12,004 nt of DNA from Oscillospiraceae bacterium (GTDB lineage Bacteria > Bacillota > Clostridia > Oscillospirales > Acutalibacteraceae), in NCBI GenBank assembly GCA_902766855.1, contig CACXFE010000100.1, positions 1 to 12,004 of the forward strand, read 5' to 3'. Positions 5,042-11,818 of this stretch are shown here, piece by piece. Both the position numbers and the translations under genes were made by a program. The number at the start of each line of letters is the position of its first letter. Position 1 is the stretch's first letter. Under the pieces are notes generated by a model. That model saw nothing but the letters and a program-made list of their open reading frames with translations, ran no database searches and was not told where the DNA came from.

Positions 5042-5791
5042 TCAAATCACTGTCATGATTTTCGGCCCGTCCGCCGTAATGGCGACGGTATGCTCGAAAT
5101 GCGCGGATAAAGAACCGTCTTTGGTTAAAACCGTCCACCCGTCCGATAAGACCTCTACCCCGGGTTTCCCCGCGTTCACCATCGGTTCGATGGCAATGGT
5201 CATACCGGGCATCAGCCGAATGCCTCTGCCGGGTGTGCCGAAATTCGGAACTTCGGGAGCCTCGTGAAGATTGGTGCCTACCCCATGCCCGACAAATTGC
5301 CGTACCACGGAATAACCCCGTTCTTCGACATACTGCTGCACCGCGTGACCGATATCGCCGATCCTGCCGCCCGGAACCGCCGCGCGAATGCCTTCATACA
5401 AACTTTCGCGGGTGGTGTCCATCAGCCGCTTCGCCTCTTCGGATATATCTCCGCAGGCGAAAGTGGCGGCATTGTCACCGTGATACCCTTCATATTTTGC
5501 GCCGAGGTCGATGCTGACGATATCGCCCGCCCTCAACTTGCGCTTTGCAGATGGTATGCCATGAATGACTTCGTTGTTGATGGATATACAGGCAGTAGCG
5601 GGATAGCCTTCGTAGTGTTTGAAGTTCGGAACGCCGCCCTGGCTTAAAATATACTGTTCAGCCAATCGGTCGATTTCCTCTGTTGTAACACCCGGCTCCA
5701 CCGCTCTGCCGGCAACCTGTAATGCTCCGGCCGAGATTCTGCAAGCCTCTTTCATGATCTTCAATTCACGGCCGGTTTTCAGCACGATCAT
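5042..5791 (-). CDS. map: Type I methionine aminopeptidase
   Basis: 249 residues, the short type Ia form without an N-terminal zinc extension. It removes the initiator methionine from nascent proteins when residue two is small. All metal ligands are visible: D95 (VSIDLGAKYEG), D106 (YHGDNA), H169 (VGHGVG), E202 (TIAIEPM) and E233 (HFEHTVA). The substrate-contact histidines H77 (NEVIHGIP) and H176 (NLHEAPE) are also present, with constant offset to the E. coli enzyme. The ATG overlaps the adk TGA by four bases; a GGAG inside adk lies 8 nt upstream. The KOW gene follows after 9 nt. Confidence 0.98.
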   Translation of the reverse strand: MIVLKTGRELKIMKEACRISAGALQVAGRAVEPGVTTEEIDRLAEQYILSQGGVPNFKHYEGYPATACISINNEVIHGIPSAKRKLRAGDIVSIDLGAKYEGYHGDNAATFACGDISEEAKRLMDTTRESLYEGIRAAVPGGRIGDIGHAVQQYVEERGYSVVRQFVGHGVGTNLHEAPEVPNFGTPGRGIRLMPGMTIAIEPMVNAGKPGVEVLSDGWTVLTKDGSLSAHFEHTVAITADGPKIMTVI

Positions 5792-6426
5792 ATAAGCGTC
5801 TCCAATTTGGCAAGAACCAAACGGGTGGTATCCGCCACTTCGTCCTGTCCTTCCACCGTCAACAACTTCCCACAGGCTTGATAGTACTCTTTGAGCGGCT
5901 CGGTCTGTTCGTGATAAACATGAAGACGGTTTTTCACCGTTTCCGGCTCATCATCTTTCCGAATGACCAATTTGCCGCCGCAAAGATCGCAGATGCCTTC
6001 TTTCCCGGGTTTCTTATACTCGGTATGATAACTGGCACCGCACTTTTCGCACACGCGTCTGCCCGACATACGCTTGACGATCTCACTGTCCGCCACTTCG
6101 ATGGAAAGTGCCGCGTCGATCGCAAAACCCATGTTGTCCAACGCTTCCGCTTGCGGGATCGTGCGCGGGAAACCGTCTAAAATATAGCCTTCCTTACAGT
6201 CCGGCTCGGCCAATCGCTCCTTGATGATGCCGATCACGACTTCATCCGGGACCAACTCTCCCGCGTCGATATACGATTTTGCTTTCAGCCCCATTTCCGA
6301 ACCGCTTTTCAACGCGGCACGAATGATATTGCCGGTTGAAATGGTCGGAATACGGTACTGCTCGGATATGATTTCCGCCTGGGTGCCTTTTCCGGCACCC
6401 GGCGCTCCTAAAAGAATGAGTTTCAT
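5788..6426 (-). CDS. adk: Adenylate kinase with zinc-binding LID
   Basis: 212 residues. It catalyses ATP + AMP = 2 ADP in the cytoplasm. The P-loop GAPGAGKGT is at residues 7-15, the AMP-binding region includes STGNIIRAA (about 30-38), and DGFPRT is at 84-89. The long LID carries C126-x2-C129 and C146-x2-C149, the four-cysteine zinc site common in Gram-positive enzymes and absent in E. coli. The usual TGD after the first helix is TGN here; I recall this as a common clostridial variant, so it is not a defect. The stop overlaps the map start (ATGA). Confidence 0.98.
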   Translation of the reverse strand: MKLILLGAPGAGKGTQAEIISEQYRIPTISTGNIIRAALKSGSEMGLKAKSYIDAGELVPDEVVIGIIKERLAEPDCKEGYILDGFPRTIPQAEALDNMGFAIDAALSIEVADSEIVKRMSGRRVCEKCGASYHTEYKKPGKEGICDLCGGKLVIRKDDEPETVKNRLHVYHEQTEPLKEYYQACGKLLTVEGQDEVADTTRLVLAKLETLI

Positions 6427-6442
6427 TTGCCTTTTCCTTTCA

Positions 6443-7729
6443 TCAATCCAGGAATCCCTTATAATGACGCATCATCATTTGCGATTCCAGATTGCGAACC
6501 GTGTCAAGCGCAACACCGACCATGATCAGCACCGAGGTGCCGCCCAGCGAAATATTGATTCCGCCGACCGAACCGATGATAATCGGAAGGATTGCCACCA
6601 CACTCAAGAAAATCGCGCCCATCAGCGTAATACGGGACAGGATCTTGGAAATGAAATCCGAAGTCGGTTTGCCGGGGCGAATGCCCGGAACCGCGCCGCC
6701 GTTTTTCCGCAGATTGTTGGCCATTTCGATCGGATTGAACTGAATCGTCGCATAGAAATAGGCAAACGCGATGATCAGGATGAAATAGATCACTGCATAA
6801 AACGCGCCGCGTGTGCTGAACAATTCCAGCAACTTTCTGAACCAGTTCTCTTTGGTGCTGTTCCAGAAAGAAAGGATCATGGTGGGGAGCATCAAAATCG
6901 AAGATGCAAAGATGATCGGCATCACGCCCGACATATTCACTTTGATCGGAATATGGGTGTTCTGCCCACCGTACATCTTATTGCCCACCACGCGCTTGGC
7001 ATACTGAACGGGGATCCTGCGCTCTGCCTCTGTCATCCAGACAATAAAGCCAATGACCACTAAGAACAACAACACAATCCCGATCACGGCGACCTGTCTG
7101 CCCAGTTTCCAATAAGAAACCAGCATATTGAACGCCTGCGGGCCACGGGAGATAATTCCCGCGAACAACAGAATGGAGATTCCGTTGCCGATGCCTTTAA
7201 CATCGATTTGCTCGCCCAGCCACATCACAAGCGCGGAGCCGGCCGTAAAGGCCAACACAATGACAACCGCGGCAAAAAGCATTGTCCAAAAACCGCCGCT
7301 TACGCTTAAATATCTGCTGTTTTTCAGGTAGAAGAAATACGCCGTACCTTGGATCAAGGCCAGAATCACCGTGGTATACCGGGTGATCTGCGCTAACTTC
7401 TTCTGCCCTTCCTCGCCCTCTTTGGACAATCTTTCCAGATAGGGGATCGCAACACACAGAAGTTGGATGATAATGGAGGAGTTGATGTACGGGGTGACCG
7501 ACATGGCGAAGATCGCACCGTATTCAAGTCCGCCGCCTGTCAGGATCGACAGGTAACTGAAAAATTCATTCGTTGTTCCCGATTCGGTGGCCGATTTCAG
7601 CGCCGCTACATCAATGTAGGGTACCGGAATAACCGAACCGATACGGAAAATCAAAATGATGAAAATGGTAAAAAGAATCTTATTGCGAATTTCTTTTACT
7701 TTCCAGGCGTTTCTTAATGTTTCTAACAT
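6443..7729 (-). CDS. secY: Preprotein translocase channel subunit SecY
   Basis: 428 residues with ten predicted membrane helices, the normal size. SecY is the central channel of the SecYEG translocon in the cytoplasmic membrane, through which SecA pushes proteins and into which ribosomes dock. Diagnostic segments are RIGSVIPVPYID (about 29-40), the plug-side stretch after residue 60, EGEEGQKKLAQITRY (104-118), the MWLGEQIDVKGIGNGIS block (169-185), the cytoplasmic loop AERRIPVQYAKR (235-246) used by ribosome and SecA, and GGTSVLIMVGVALDT (396-410) in helix ten. It starts on the last base of the rplO stop. It is followed after 16 nt by adk, the usual Gram-positive order. Confidence 0.99.
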   Translation of the reverse strand: MLETLRNAWKVKEIRNKILFTIFIILIFRIGSVIPVPYIDVAALKSATESGTTNEFFSYLSILTGGGLEYGAIFAMSVTPYINSSIIIQLLCVAIPYLERLSKEGEEGQKKLAQITRYTTVILALIQGTAYFFYLKNSRYLSVSGGFWTMLFAAVVIVLAFTAGSALVMWLGEQIDVKGIGNGISILLFAGIISRGPQAFNMLVSYWKLGRQVAVIGIVLLFLVVIGFIVWMTEAERRIPVQYAKRVVGNKMYGGQNTHIPIKVNMSGVMPIIFASSILMLPTMILSFWNSTKENWFRKLLELFSTRGAFYAVIYFILIIAFAYFYATIQFNPIEMANNLRKNGGAVPGIRPGKPTSDFISKILSRITLMGAIFLSVVAILPIIIGSVGGINISLGGTSVLIMVGVALDTVRNLESQMMMRHYKGFLD

Positions 7730-8169
7730 CAGATCACCTCAGCCTTTCCGCCCGCTGCCCCGATTTTCTCGGTTGCAGACGCGGAGAAAGCATTCAGCTT
7801 CACGGTCAGTTTCTTTGTCAGCTGGCCGTTGCCCAGCACTTTGACCGGAAGATTCGCTTTCTTTATGATCCCTTTCTCGGTCAAAGCCGCGGCGTCTACC
7901 GTTGCTCCGTCCTCGAACACATTGAGAGCAGCAAGATTGATCACTGCCCATTCTTTGGCAAAAATGTTATTGAAGCCACGCTTCGGGATCCTTCTTTGCA
8001 GAGGCATCTGGCCACCTTCAAAGCCCGGTCTCATGCCGTGACCTGCACGCGCCTTTTGACCTTTATGACCTTTGCCGGCGGTTTTTCCGTTGCCGGATCC
8101 ATGCCCTCTGCCGATGCGCTTGGCCTCTTTTGTAGAGCCAATCGCCGGAGATAATTCATGCATTTTCAT
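7729..8169 (-). CDS. rplO: 50S ribosomal protein L15
   Basis: 146 residues, the usual length of L15, a late-assembling 23S-binding protein. Visible are MKMHELSPAIGS, the glycine-rich basic segment RIGRGHGSGNGKTAGKGHKGQ (about 18-38), RPGFEGGQMPLQRRIPKRGF and a globular C-terminal part. The start at 8169 is chosen by the AAGGAGGT 7 nt upstream; a second ATG two codons later (8163) is possible but too close to matter. The stop codon shares one base with the secY start (TGATG), so secY translation is probably coupled to rplO. Confidence 0.97.
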   Translation of the reverse strand: MKMHELSPAIGSTKEAKRIGRGHGSGNGKTAGKGHKGQKARAGHGMRPGFEGGQMPLQRRIPKRGFNNIFAKEWAVINLAALNVFEDGATVDAAALTEKGIIKKANLPVKVLGNGQLTKKLTVKLNAFSASATEKIGAAGGKAEVI

Positions 8170-8176
8170 TGTTCGC

Positions 8177-8184
8177 ACCTCCTT
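8177..8184 (-). promoter_or_regulatory. Ribosome binding site fixing the rplO start
   Basis: AAGGAGGT on the minus strand, 7 nt before the ATG at 8169. It rules out the upstream in-frame ATG at 8211, which lies inside a stem-loop and has no such site. Confidence 0.85.
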
Positions 8185-8192
8185 GCTGAATT

Positions 8193-8230
8193 TGCGGGGA
8201 TCCCCCCGCATAATCGCGGATTTCCCGCGA
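8193..8230 (-). repeat. Two tandem GC-rich stem-loops in the rpmD-rplO gap
   Basis: Reading the minus strand, the first stem is TCGCGG/CCGCGA (8230-8225 with 8219-8214, 6 bp, 5-nt loop). The second is TGCGGGG/CCCCGCA (8210-8204 with 8199-8193, 7 bp, 4-nt loop GGAT). Only three bases separate them. No U-run follows, so they are not a standard terminator. The rplO ribosome binding site begins 9 bases downstream. They could modulate rplO-secY translation, slow polymerase, or be processing sites; this is inference. Confidence 0.7.
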
Positions 8231-8240
8231 AAATCGGTTC

Positions 8241-8435
8241 TTAAAGTTCGGTAACCTCTACCAGATGGCAGATCTTGTTGATCTTACCCTGTGTCTGATC
8301 GTTCTTAGGTTGAACCCGTTCGTCCCCGATTTTGAAAAGACCGAGCGCATGTGCGGTTGCGATCTGATCTTTTTTAGAACCGATCGTACTCTTTACCAAC
8401 TTGATTTTAAGGCCGGCAGTCTTCTTTGTTGCCAT
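8241..8435 (-). CDS. rpmD: 50S ribosomal protein L30
   Basis: 64 residues, a usual length for bacterial L30, a small 23S rRNA-binding protein. It shows IKLVKSTIGSKKDQIATAHALGL, the conserved L30 strand and helix, then QPKNDQTQGKINKICHLVEV. The ATG at 8435 is chosen because AAGGAGG (8451-8445) precedes it by 9 nt; longer in-frame readings run back into rpsE. It starts 14 nt after rpsE. It is followed by an unusually long 71-nt gap with two stem-loops before rplO. Confidence 0.96.
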   Translation of the reverse strand: MATKKTAGLKIKLVKSTIGSKKDQIATAHALGLFKIGDERVQPKNDQTQGKINKICHLVEVTEL

Positions 8436-8449
8436 CTTGCTGCTCCTCC

Positions 8450-8953
8450 TTAACCTATGATTTCCTTGACGGATTTGCCGCGGGTAGCCGCCACTTCTTC
8501 CGCACTGCGGAGCGAAGCCAGGCCGGCAACCGTTGCGCGAACAACATTGCAAGGATTGTTGGATCGTAAGGCTTTGGTACGAATATCGGCAATGCCGACA
8601 GTTTCAATAACCGCACGAACCGCACCGCCGGCGATCACGCCGGTACCGGGGGCAGCGGGCTTTAAGAGAACGCGCCCTGCGCCGAATGCACCGATCGTTT
8701 CGTGCGGAATGGTCGTACCCTTTAAGGATACTTTGATAAGATTCTTTTTAGCGTCTTCGATTCCTTTGCGGATCGCATCCGGTACTTCGCCGGCTTTTCC
8801 AAGCCCGTACCCGACGATGCCGTTCCCGTCGCCCACAACCACGAGTGCCGCGAATTTCATAATGCGACCGCCCTTTACGGTTTTGGAAACACGGTTTATG
8901 GAAACAACACGCTCTTTCAAATCTAATGTTGATGCGTCAATATTTGTAGCCAA
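8450..8953 (-). CDS. rpsE: 30S ribosomal protein S5, TTG start
   Basis: 167 residues, normal for S5, which helps control decoding accuracy and the 30S head-body joint (family knowledge). The N-terminal double-stranded-RNA-binding-like domain shows RVVSINRVSKTVKGGR (about 15-30) and FAALVVVGDGNGIVGYG. The C-terminal domain shows IPHETIGAFGAGRVLLKPAAPGTGVIAGGAVR. The spectinomycin-contact loop (residues about 23-30) looks wild type. The start codon is TTG, supported by a perfect AAGGAGG 7 nt upstream and by the family-like N-terminus LDLKERVV. The TAA stop overlaps the rpmD ribosome binding site. Confidence 0.98.
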   Translation of the reverse strand: MATNIDASTLDLKERVVSINRVSKTVKGGRIMKFAALVVVGDGNGIVGYGLGKAGEVPDAIRKGIEDAKKNLIKVSLKGTTIPHETIGAFGAGRVLLKPAAPGTGVIAGGAVRAVIETVGIADIRTKALRSNNPCNVVRATVAGLASLRSAEEVAATRGKSVKEIIG

Positions 8954-8960
8954 AAGTATT

Positions 8961-8967
8961 CCTCCTT
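8961..8967 (-). promoter_or_regulatory. Ribosome binding site fixing the TTG start of rpsE
   Basis: AAGGAGG on the minus strand, 7 nt before a TTG at 8953-8951 and directly after the rplR stop codon. The next in-frame ATG would remove about 30 conserved residues, so this site decides the start. Confidence 0.85.
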
Positions 8968-8968
8968 A

Positions 8969-9328
8969 TCAGAACTTCAAGCCGCCCTCGCGGGCACCTT
9001 CGGCAAGTTCCTTGACACGGCCGTGATAGATATAGCCCCCGCGGTCAAACACGACCTCGGTGATGCCTTTCTCTGCGGCGCGTTCAGCAATTAACTTCCC
9101 GACCTTGCGAGCGCCTTCTTTGTTGCCGCCCGAAATGCCGAAATCCTTTTCGTTGGACGCGGCAGCGGCTAAGGTCACTCCGTTTACATCGTCGATCAGT
9201 TGGGCGTAGATGTTGCTGTTGGAGCGGAATACATCAAGACGAGGCGTTGCGGCGGTTCCGCTGATTTTCGAGCGAACGCGGGCATGACGCTTTAATCTTG
9301 CCTGATTGCTGTTTGGTCTTGTAACCAT
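8969..9328 (-). CDS. rplR: 50S ribosomal protein L18
   Basis: 119 residues. L18 binds 5S rRNA together with L5 and docks it into the central protuberance (family knowledge). Visible features are the basic N-terminal segment (RPNSNQARLKRHARVRSK), RLDVFRSNSNIYAQLIDD, the KVGKLIAERA helix, VFDRGGYIYHGRVKELAEGAREGGL and the terminal aromatic residue. The ATG at 9328 follows an AAAGGAGTG site. It ends with TGA just upstream of the rpsE ribosome binding site, 15 nt before that gene. Confidence 0.98.
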   Translation of the reverse strand: MVTRPNSNQARLKRHARVRSKISGTAATPRLDVFRSNSNIYAQLIDDVNGVTLAAAASNEKDFGISGGNKEGARKVGKLIAERAAEKGITEVVFDRGGYIYHGRVKELAEGAREGGLKF

Positions 9329-9346
9329 GGTTTGTACACTCCTTTA

Positions 9347-9895
9347 TTATTTCTTCGCACCCTTGCCGGCTTTACCTTCCTTGCGGCGGATATGCTCGTC
9401 GGCGTACTTGATGCCTTTGCCCTTATACGGCTCAGGCGGACGCTTCTCGCGCACTTCCGCGGCAAACTGACCGACCTGCTGCTTATCTGCACCGCTGATC
9501 ACGATTGTGTTTGCAGACGGTACATCAATGGTGATGCCCGGAACTTCCGGTACAATGACCTGATGAGAAAATCCCAGATTCATCACGAGATTTTTGCCCT
9601 GCTTCTGCGCACGGTAACCGACGCCGTTTACCTCCAACTGCTTGGAAAAGCCGTTGGTAACACCCTCTACCATGTTGGCAATGAGGGAACGGGTCAGCCC
9701 GTGTAAGGCGCGATGATCTTTATCATCGCTCGGGCGGGAAACCGTGATTTCCGTGCCCTCCACTTTGATCGCCATATCGGGATTGAAGGAGTTTTTCAAT
9801 TCACCCTTCGGCCCTTTGACGGTCACCTCGCATCCGTTGACTGTAACAGTCACACCGGCAGGAATTGTGATAGGCTTCTTTCCTATTCTTGACAT
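9347..9895 (-). CDS. rplF: 50S ribosomal protein L6
   Basis: 182 residues with two repeated alpha/beta domains. L6 lies near the sarcin-ricin loop and the factor-binding site (family knowledge). The N-terminus SRIGKKPITIPAGV, the central HGLTRSLIANMVEGVT and GVGYRAQ, and the C-terminal RPPEPYKGKGIKY are textbook L6. The tail is rich in lysine and glycine (KEGKAGKGAKK). The ATG at 9895 follows TAAGGAGGTG. The gene lies 14 nt after rpsH and 18 nt before rplR. Confidence 0.98.
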   Translation of the reverse strand: MSRIGKKPITIPAGVTVTVNGCEVTVKGPKGELKNSFNPDMAIKVEGTEITVSRPSDDKDHRALHGLTRSLIANMVEGVTNGFSKQLEVNGVGYRAQKQGKNLVMNLGFSHQVIVPEVPGITIDVPSANTIVISGADKQQVGQFAAEVREKRPPEPYKGKGIKYADEHIRRKEGKAGKGAKK

Positions 9896-9909
9896 TCCAA
9901 TGCACCTCC

Positions 9910-10308
9910 TTACCAGACGAACGCGAGAACTTCGCCGCCGACATTGGCTTTGCGAGCCTCTTTATCCGTCATGATTCCCTTAGAGGTGGAAAGGATTGCG
10001 ATACCAAGGCCTTTCATGACCTTCGGCATATCCTCAACATTGGTATAAATACGCAAACCCGGCTTGGAAACTCTGCGAATGCCGTTGATGATCTGCGCTT
10101 TATTCTGGCCGTATTTCAATGTGATATGAATTACGCCCTGCTTTCCGTCTTCTTCGACCTGAAAGCCTGTGATATATCCTTCGTCAAGTAAAATCTGCGC
10201 GATAGCCTTCTTTACATTTGACGCCGGAACATCTACCGAGTCGTGTTTTGCGGAAGACGCGTTACGGATTCTCGTCAGCATATCCGCTATCGTATCGGTA
10301 ATTTGCAT
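9910..10308 (-). CDS. rpsH: 30S ribosomal protein S8
   Basis: 132 residues. S8 is a primary 16S rRNA-binding protein of the central domain; in E. coli it is also the translational repressor of the spc operon (known). N-terminus TDTIADMLTRIRNA and C-terminus STSKGIMTDKEARKANVGGE with a final AFVW are diagnostic. The ATG at 10308 follows a strong AAAGGAGGT site. Gaps are 25 nt after rpsZ and 14 nt before rplF. I did not find a convincing mimic of the S8 rRNA site in the short gaps nearby; the rplN-rplX-rplE leaders are too short to judge by eye. Confidence 0.98.
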   Translation of the reverse strand: MQITDTIADMLTRIRNASSAKHDSVDVPASNVKKAIAQILLDEGYITGFQVEEDGKQGVIHITLKYGQNKAQIINGIRRVSKPGLRIYTNVEDMPKVMKGLGIAILSTSKGIMTDKEARKANVGGEVLAFVW

Positions 10309-10333
10309 GCCGTCAACCTCCTTTGATTGTGCC

Positions 10334-10519
10334 TTACCAACTGGCCTTCTTCACTCCGGGGATCTCGCCTTTGTAAGCAAGTTCTCTGAAGCATATACGG
10401 CAAACGCCGTATTTGCGAAGATAAGCGTGTGGGCGGCCGCAGATTTTGCATCTGTTGTACTCTCTTGTTGAAAACTTGGCAGGTCTTGCCTGCTTCACTT
10501 TCATCGATGTTTTAGCCAT
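10334..10519 (-). CDS. rpsZ: 30S ribosomal protein S14, zinc-binding (type Z) form
   Basis: 61 residues, the length of the short zinc form of S14, which sits in the 30S head close to S3 and S10. Four cysteines form CxxC pairs, C24/C27 and C40/C43, separated by the basic RPHAYLRKYGV segment. The C-terminus ends KKASW as in the family. Zinc-independent paralogues (about 89-101 residues, without these cysteines) replace this protein in some Bacillota under zinc limitation (known); none is in this window. ATG start with an AAGGAG site. Its place between rplE and rpsH is the standard one. Confidence 0.97.
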   Translation of the reverse strand: MAKTSMKVKQARPAKFSTREYNRCKICGRPHAYLRKYGVCRICFRELAYKGEIPGVKKASW

Positions 10520-10530
10520 AATTCTTCTCC

Positions 10531-11070
10531 TTATCTCGCAAACGGAGCGCCCATCAGCGTTAATAACTCACGAGCCTCTTCATCTGTTTTCGCCGTGGTG
10601 ACAAAGATGATGTCCATTCCGCGGACTTTATCGATCTTGTCATACTCGATTTCAGGGAAAATCAACTGCTCTTTCACGCCCATGGCATAGTTGCCGCGGC
10701 CGTCAAACGCGTTGGGATTGATTCCCCGGAAGTCTCTCACCCGCGGGAGAGCAGCGTTGAAGAGTCTTTCAACAAACTCATACATACGCTCGCCGCGAAG
10801 GGTGACCTTCGCACCGATCGGCATTCCCTCACGCAGTTTGAAGTTCGCAACCGATTTCTTCGCACGGCAGGGAACCGCTTTCTGACCGGTGATCTTGCTT
10901 AAATCATTGATGATGGCATCGATGACCTTGCTGTTTTCCTTGGCATCACCGGCGCCGACATTGATAACGACTTTATCGAGCTTCGGGATTTGCATGACGC
11001 TCTTGTAGCCAAATTTTGTCATCAGTGCGGGAGCAATGGAATTCTTATACTCATTCGACAGTGTTGACAT
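10531..11070 (-). CDS. rplE: 50S ribosomal protein L5
   Basis: 179 residues, the usual length of bacterial L5, which binds 5S rRNA and helps form the central protuberance and the contact to P-site tRNA (family knowledge). Signatures include IPKLDKVVINVGAGDA near residues 28-43, AKKSVANFKLREGMPIG in the middle, LPRVRDFRGINPNAFDG, and the C-terminal MDIIFVTTAKTDEEARELL. The ATG at 11070 follows a TAAGGAGGAC site. A second ATG slightly upstream overlaps that site and is not used. The gene lies 18 nt after rplX and 11 nt before rpsZ. Confidence 0.98.
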   Translation of the reverse strand: MSTLSNEYKNSIAPALMTKFGYKSVMQIPKLDKVVINVGAGDAKENSKVIDAIINDLSKITGQKAVPCRAKKSVANFKLREGMPIGAKVTLRGERMYEFVERLFNAALPRVRDFRGINPNAFDGRGNYAMGVKEQLIFPEIEYDKIDKVRGMDIIFVTTAKTDEEARELLTLMGAPFAR

Positions 11071-11088
11071 GTCATGTCCTCCTTACTC

Positions 11089-11412
11089 TTAAAAAGTCTC
11101 GCCGCATTTTTTGCACATGCGGTCTTTCTTGCCGTCTTCATAGACTTTAACGCCTACTCGGGTGGGCTTGTTACATTTCGGGCAAACAACCTGCACTTTG
11201 CAGGCATAGATCGCACCCTCGGTCTCGATAATGCCGGACGGATCGCCCGCCTTTCTCGGCTTAACATGCTTTTTGACCTTATTGATGCCTTCTACGATTA
11301 CTTTTCCCTCTTTGGGGCTGACTTGCAGGACCTTGCCGGTCTTCTTGCGATCCTTCTTGTCCCCGGTCAGGAGAACAACGGTATCGCCTGTTTTAATGTG
11401 AAGTTTACTCAT
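11089..11412 (-). CDS. rplX: 50S ribosomal protein L24 with C-terminal CxxC pairs
   Basis: 107 residues. L24 is an early 23S rRNA-binding protein that starts large-subunit assembly (family knowledge). A KOW domain covers about residues 5-35 (HIKTGDTVVLLTGDKKDRKK, GKVLQV), followed by the conserved INKVKKHVKP and GIIETEGAIYACKV. The C-terminal part holds two CxxC pairs, C77/C80 and C100/C103, which could form a zinc ribbon. Many Gram-positive and thermophile L24 proteins have this; E. coli L24 does not. The ATG at 11412 is preceded by GGGAGAAAG. The gene lies 15 nt after rplN and 18 nt before rplE. Confidence 0.97.
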   Translation of the reverse strand: MSKLHIKTGDTVVLLTGDKKDRKKTGKVLQVSPKEGKVIVEGINKVKKHVKPRKAGDPSGIIETEGAIYACKVQVVCPKCNKPTRVGVKVYEDGKKDRMCKKCGETF

Positions 11413-11427
11413 TCTTTCTCCCTCCCA

Positions 11428-11796
11428 TTAAAGCACTTCCGGAGCCAGCGATAAGATCTTGGTGTAATCTTTATCGCGCAACTCTCTCGCTACCGGCCCG
11501 AAAATACGCGTGCCACGCGGGTTTTTATCATCACGGATGATGACCGCGGCATTTTCGTCGAATCTGATGTATGTGCCATCATTGCGACGCAGGCCTTTCG
11601 CAGAACGAACCACGACCGCCTTTACGACATCGCCCTTCTTCACCGTACCGCCCGGAGCGGCCTTTTTGACCGAAGCCACGATGACATCGCCAATGTTGGC
11701 ATACCTCCTTTTGGAGCCTCCAAGAACGCGGATGCACATGATTTCTTTCGCACCCGTATTGTCAGCAACCTTGAGGTAACTCTGTTGTTGTATCAC
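11428..11796 (-). CDS. rplN: 50S ribosomal protein L14, GTG start
   Basis: 122 residues, exactly the usual length of L14, a 23S rRNA-binding protein at the subunit interface that contacts 16S helix 14 (known of the family). Visible signatures are ADNTGAKEIM at residues 11-20, GGSKRRYANIGD near 26-37 and GTRIFGPVARELR at 95-107. The start codon is GTG at 11796-11794. It is chosen because it gives the family-typical N-terminus MIQQQSYLKVADNTG and lies 8 nt after a perfect AAGGAGG (11811-11805). No in-frame ATG fits that ribosome binding site. The stop is TAA, 15 nt before rplX. Confidence 0.98.
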   Translation of the reverse strand: MIQQQSYLKVADNTGAKEIMCIRVLGGSKRRYANIGDVIVASVKKAAPGGTVKKGDVVKAVVVRSAKGLRRNDGTYIRFDENAAVIIRDDKNPRGTRIFGPVARELRDKDYTKILSLAPEVL

Positions 11797-11804
11797 AGTG
11801 TTTT

Positions 11805-11811
11805 CCTCCTT
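11805..11811 (-). promoter_or_regulatory. Ribosome binding site fixing the GTG start of rplN
   Basis: AAGGAGG on the minus strand, 8 nt before the GTG at 11796. It lies in the 22-nt gap after the rpsQ stop and decides the start, because no ATG is in frame at a suitable distance. Confidence 0.85.
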
Positions 11812-11818
11812 GTATGAC

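Noticed and set aside
8170..8211. In-frame ATG at 8211 that would add 14 residues to L15
   Set aside because: It has no ribosome binding site and sits in a stem-loop, the added residues are not part of L15, and a perfect AAGGAGGT points to 8169.
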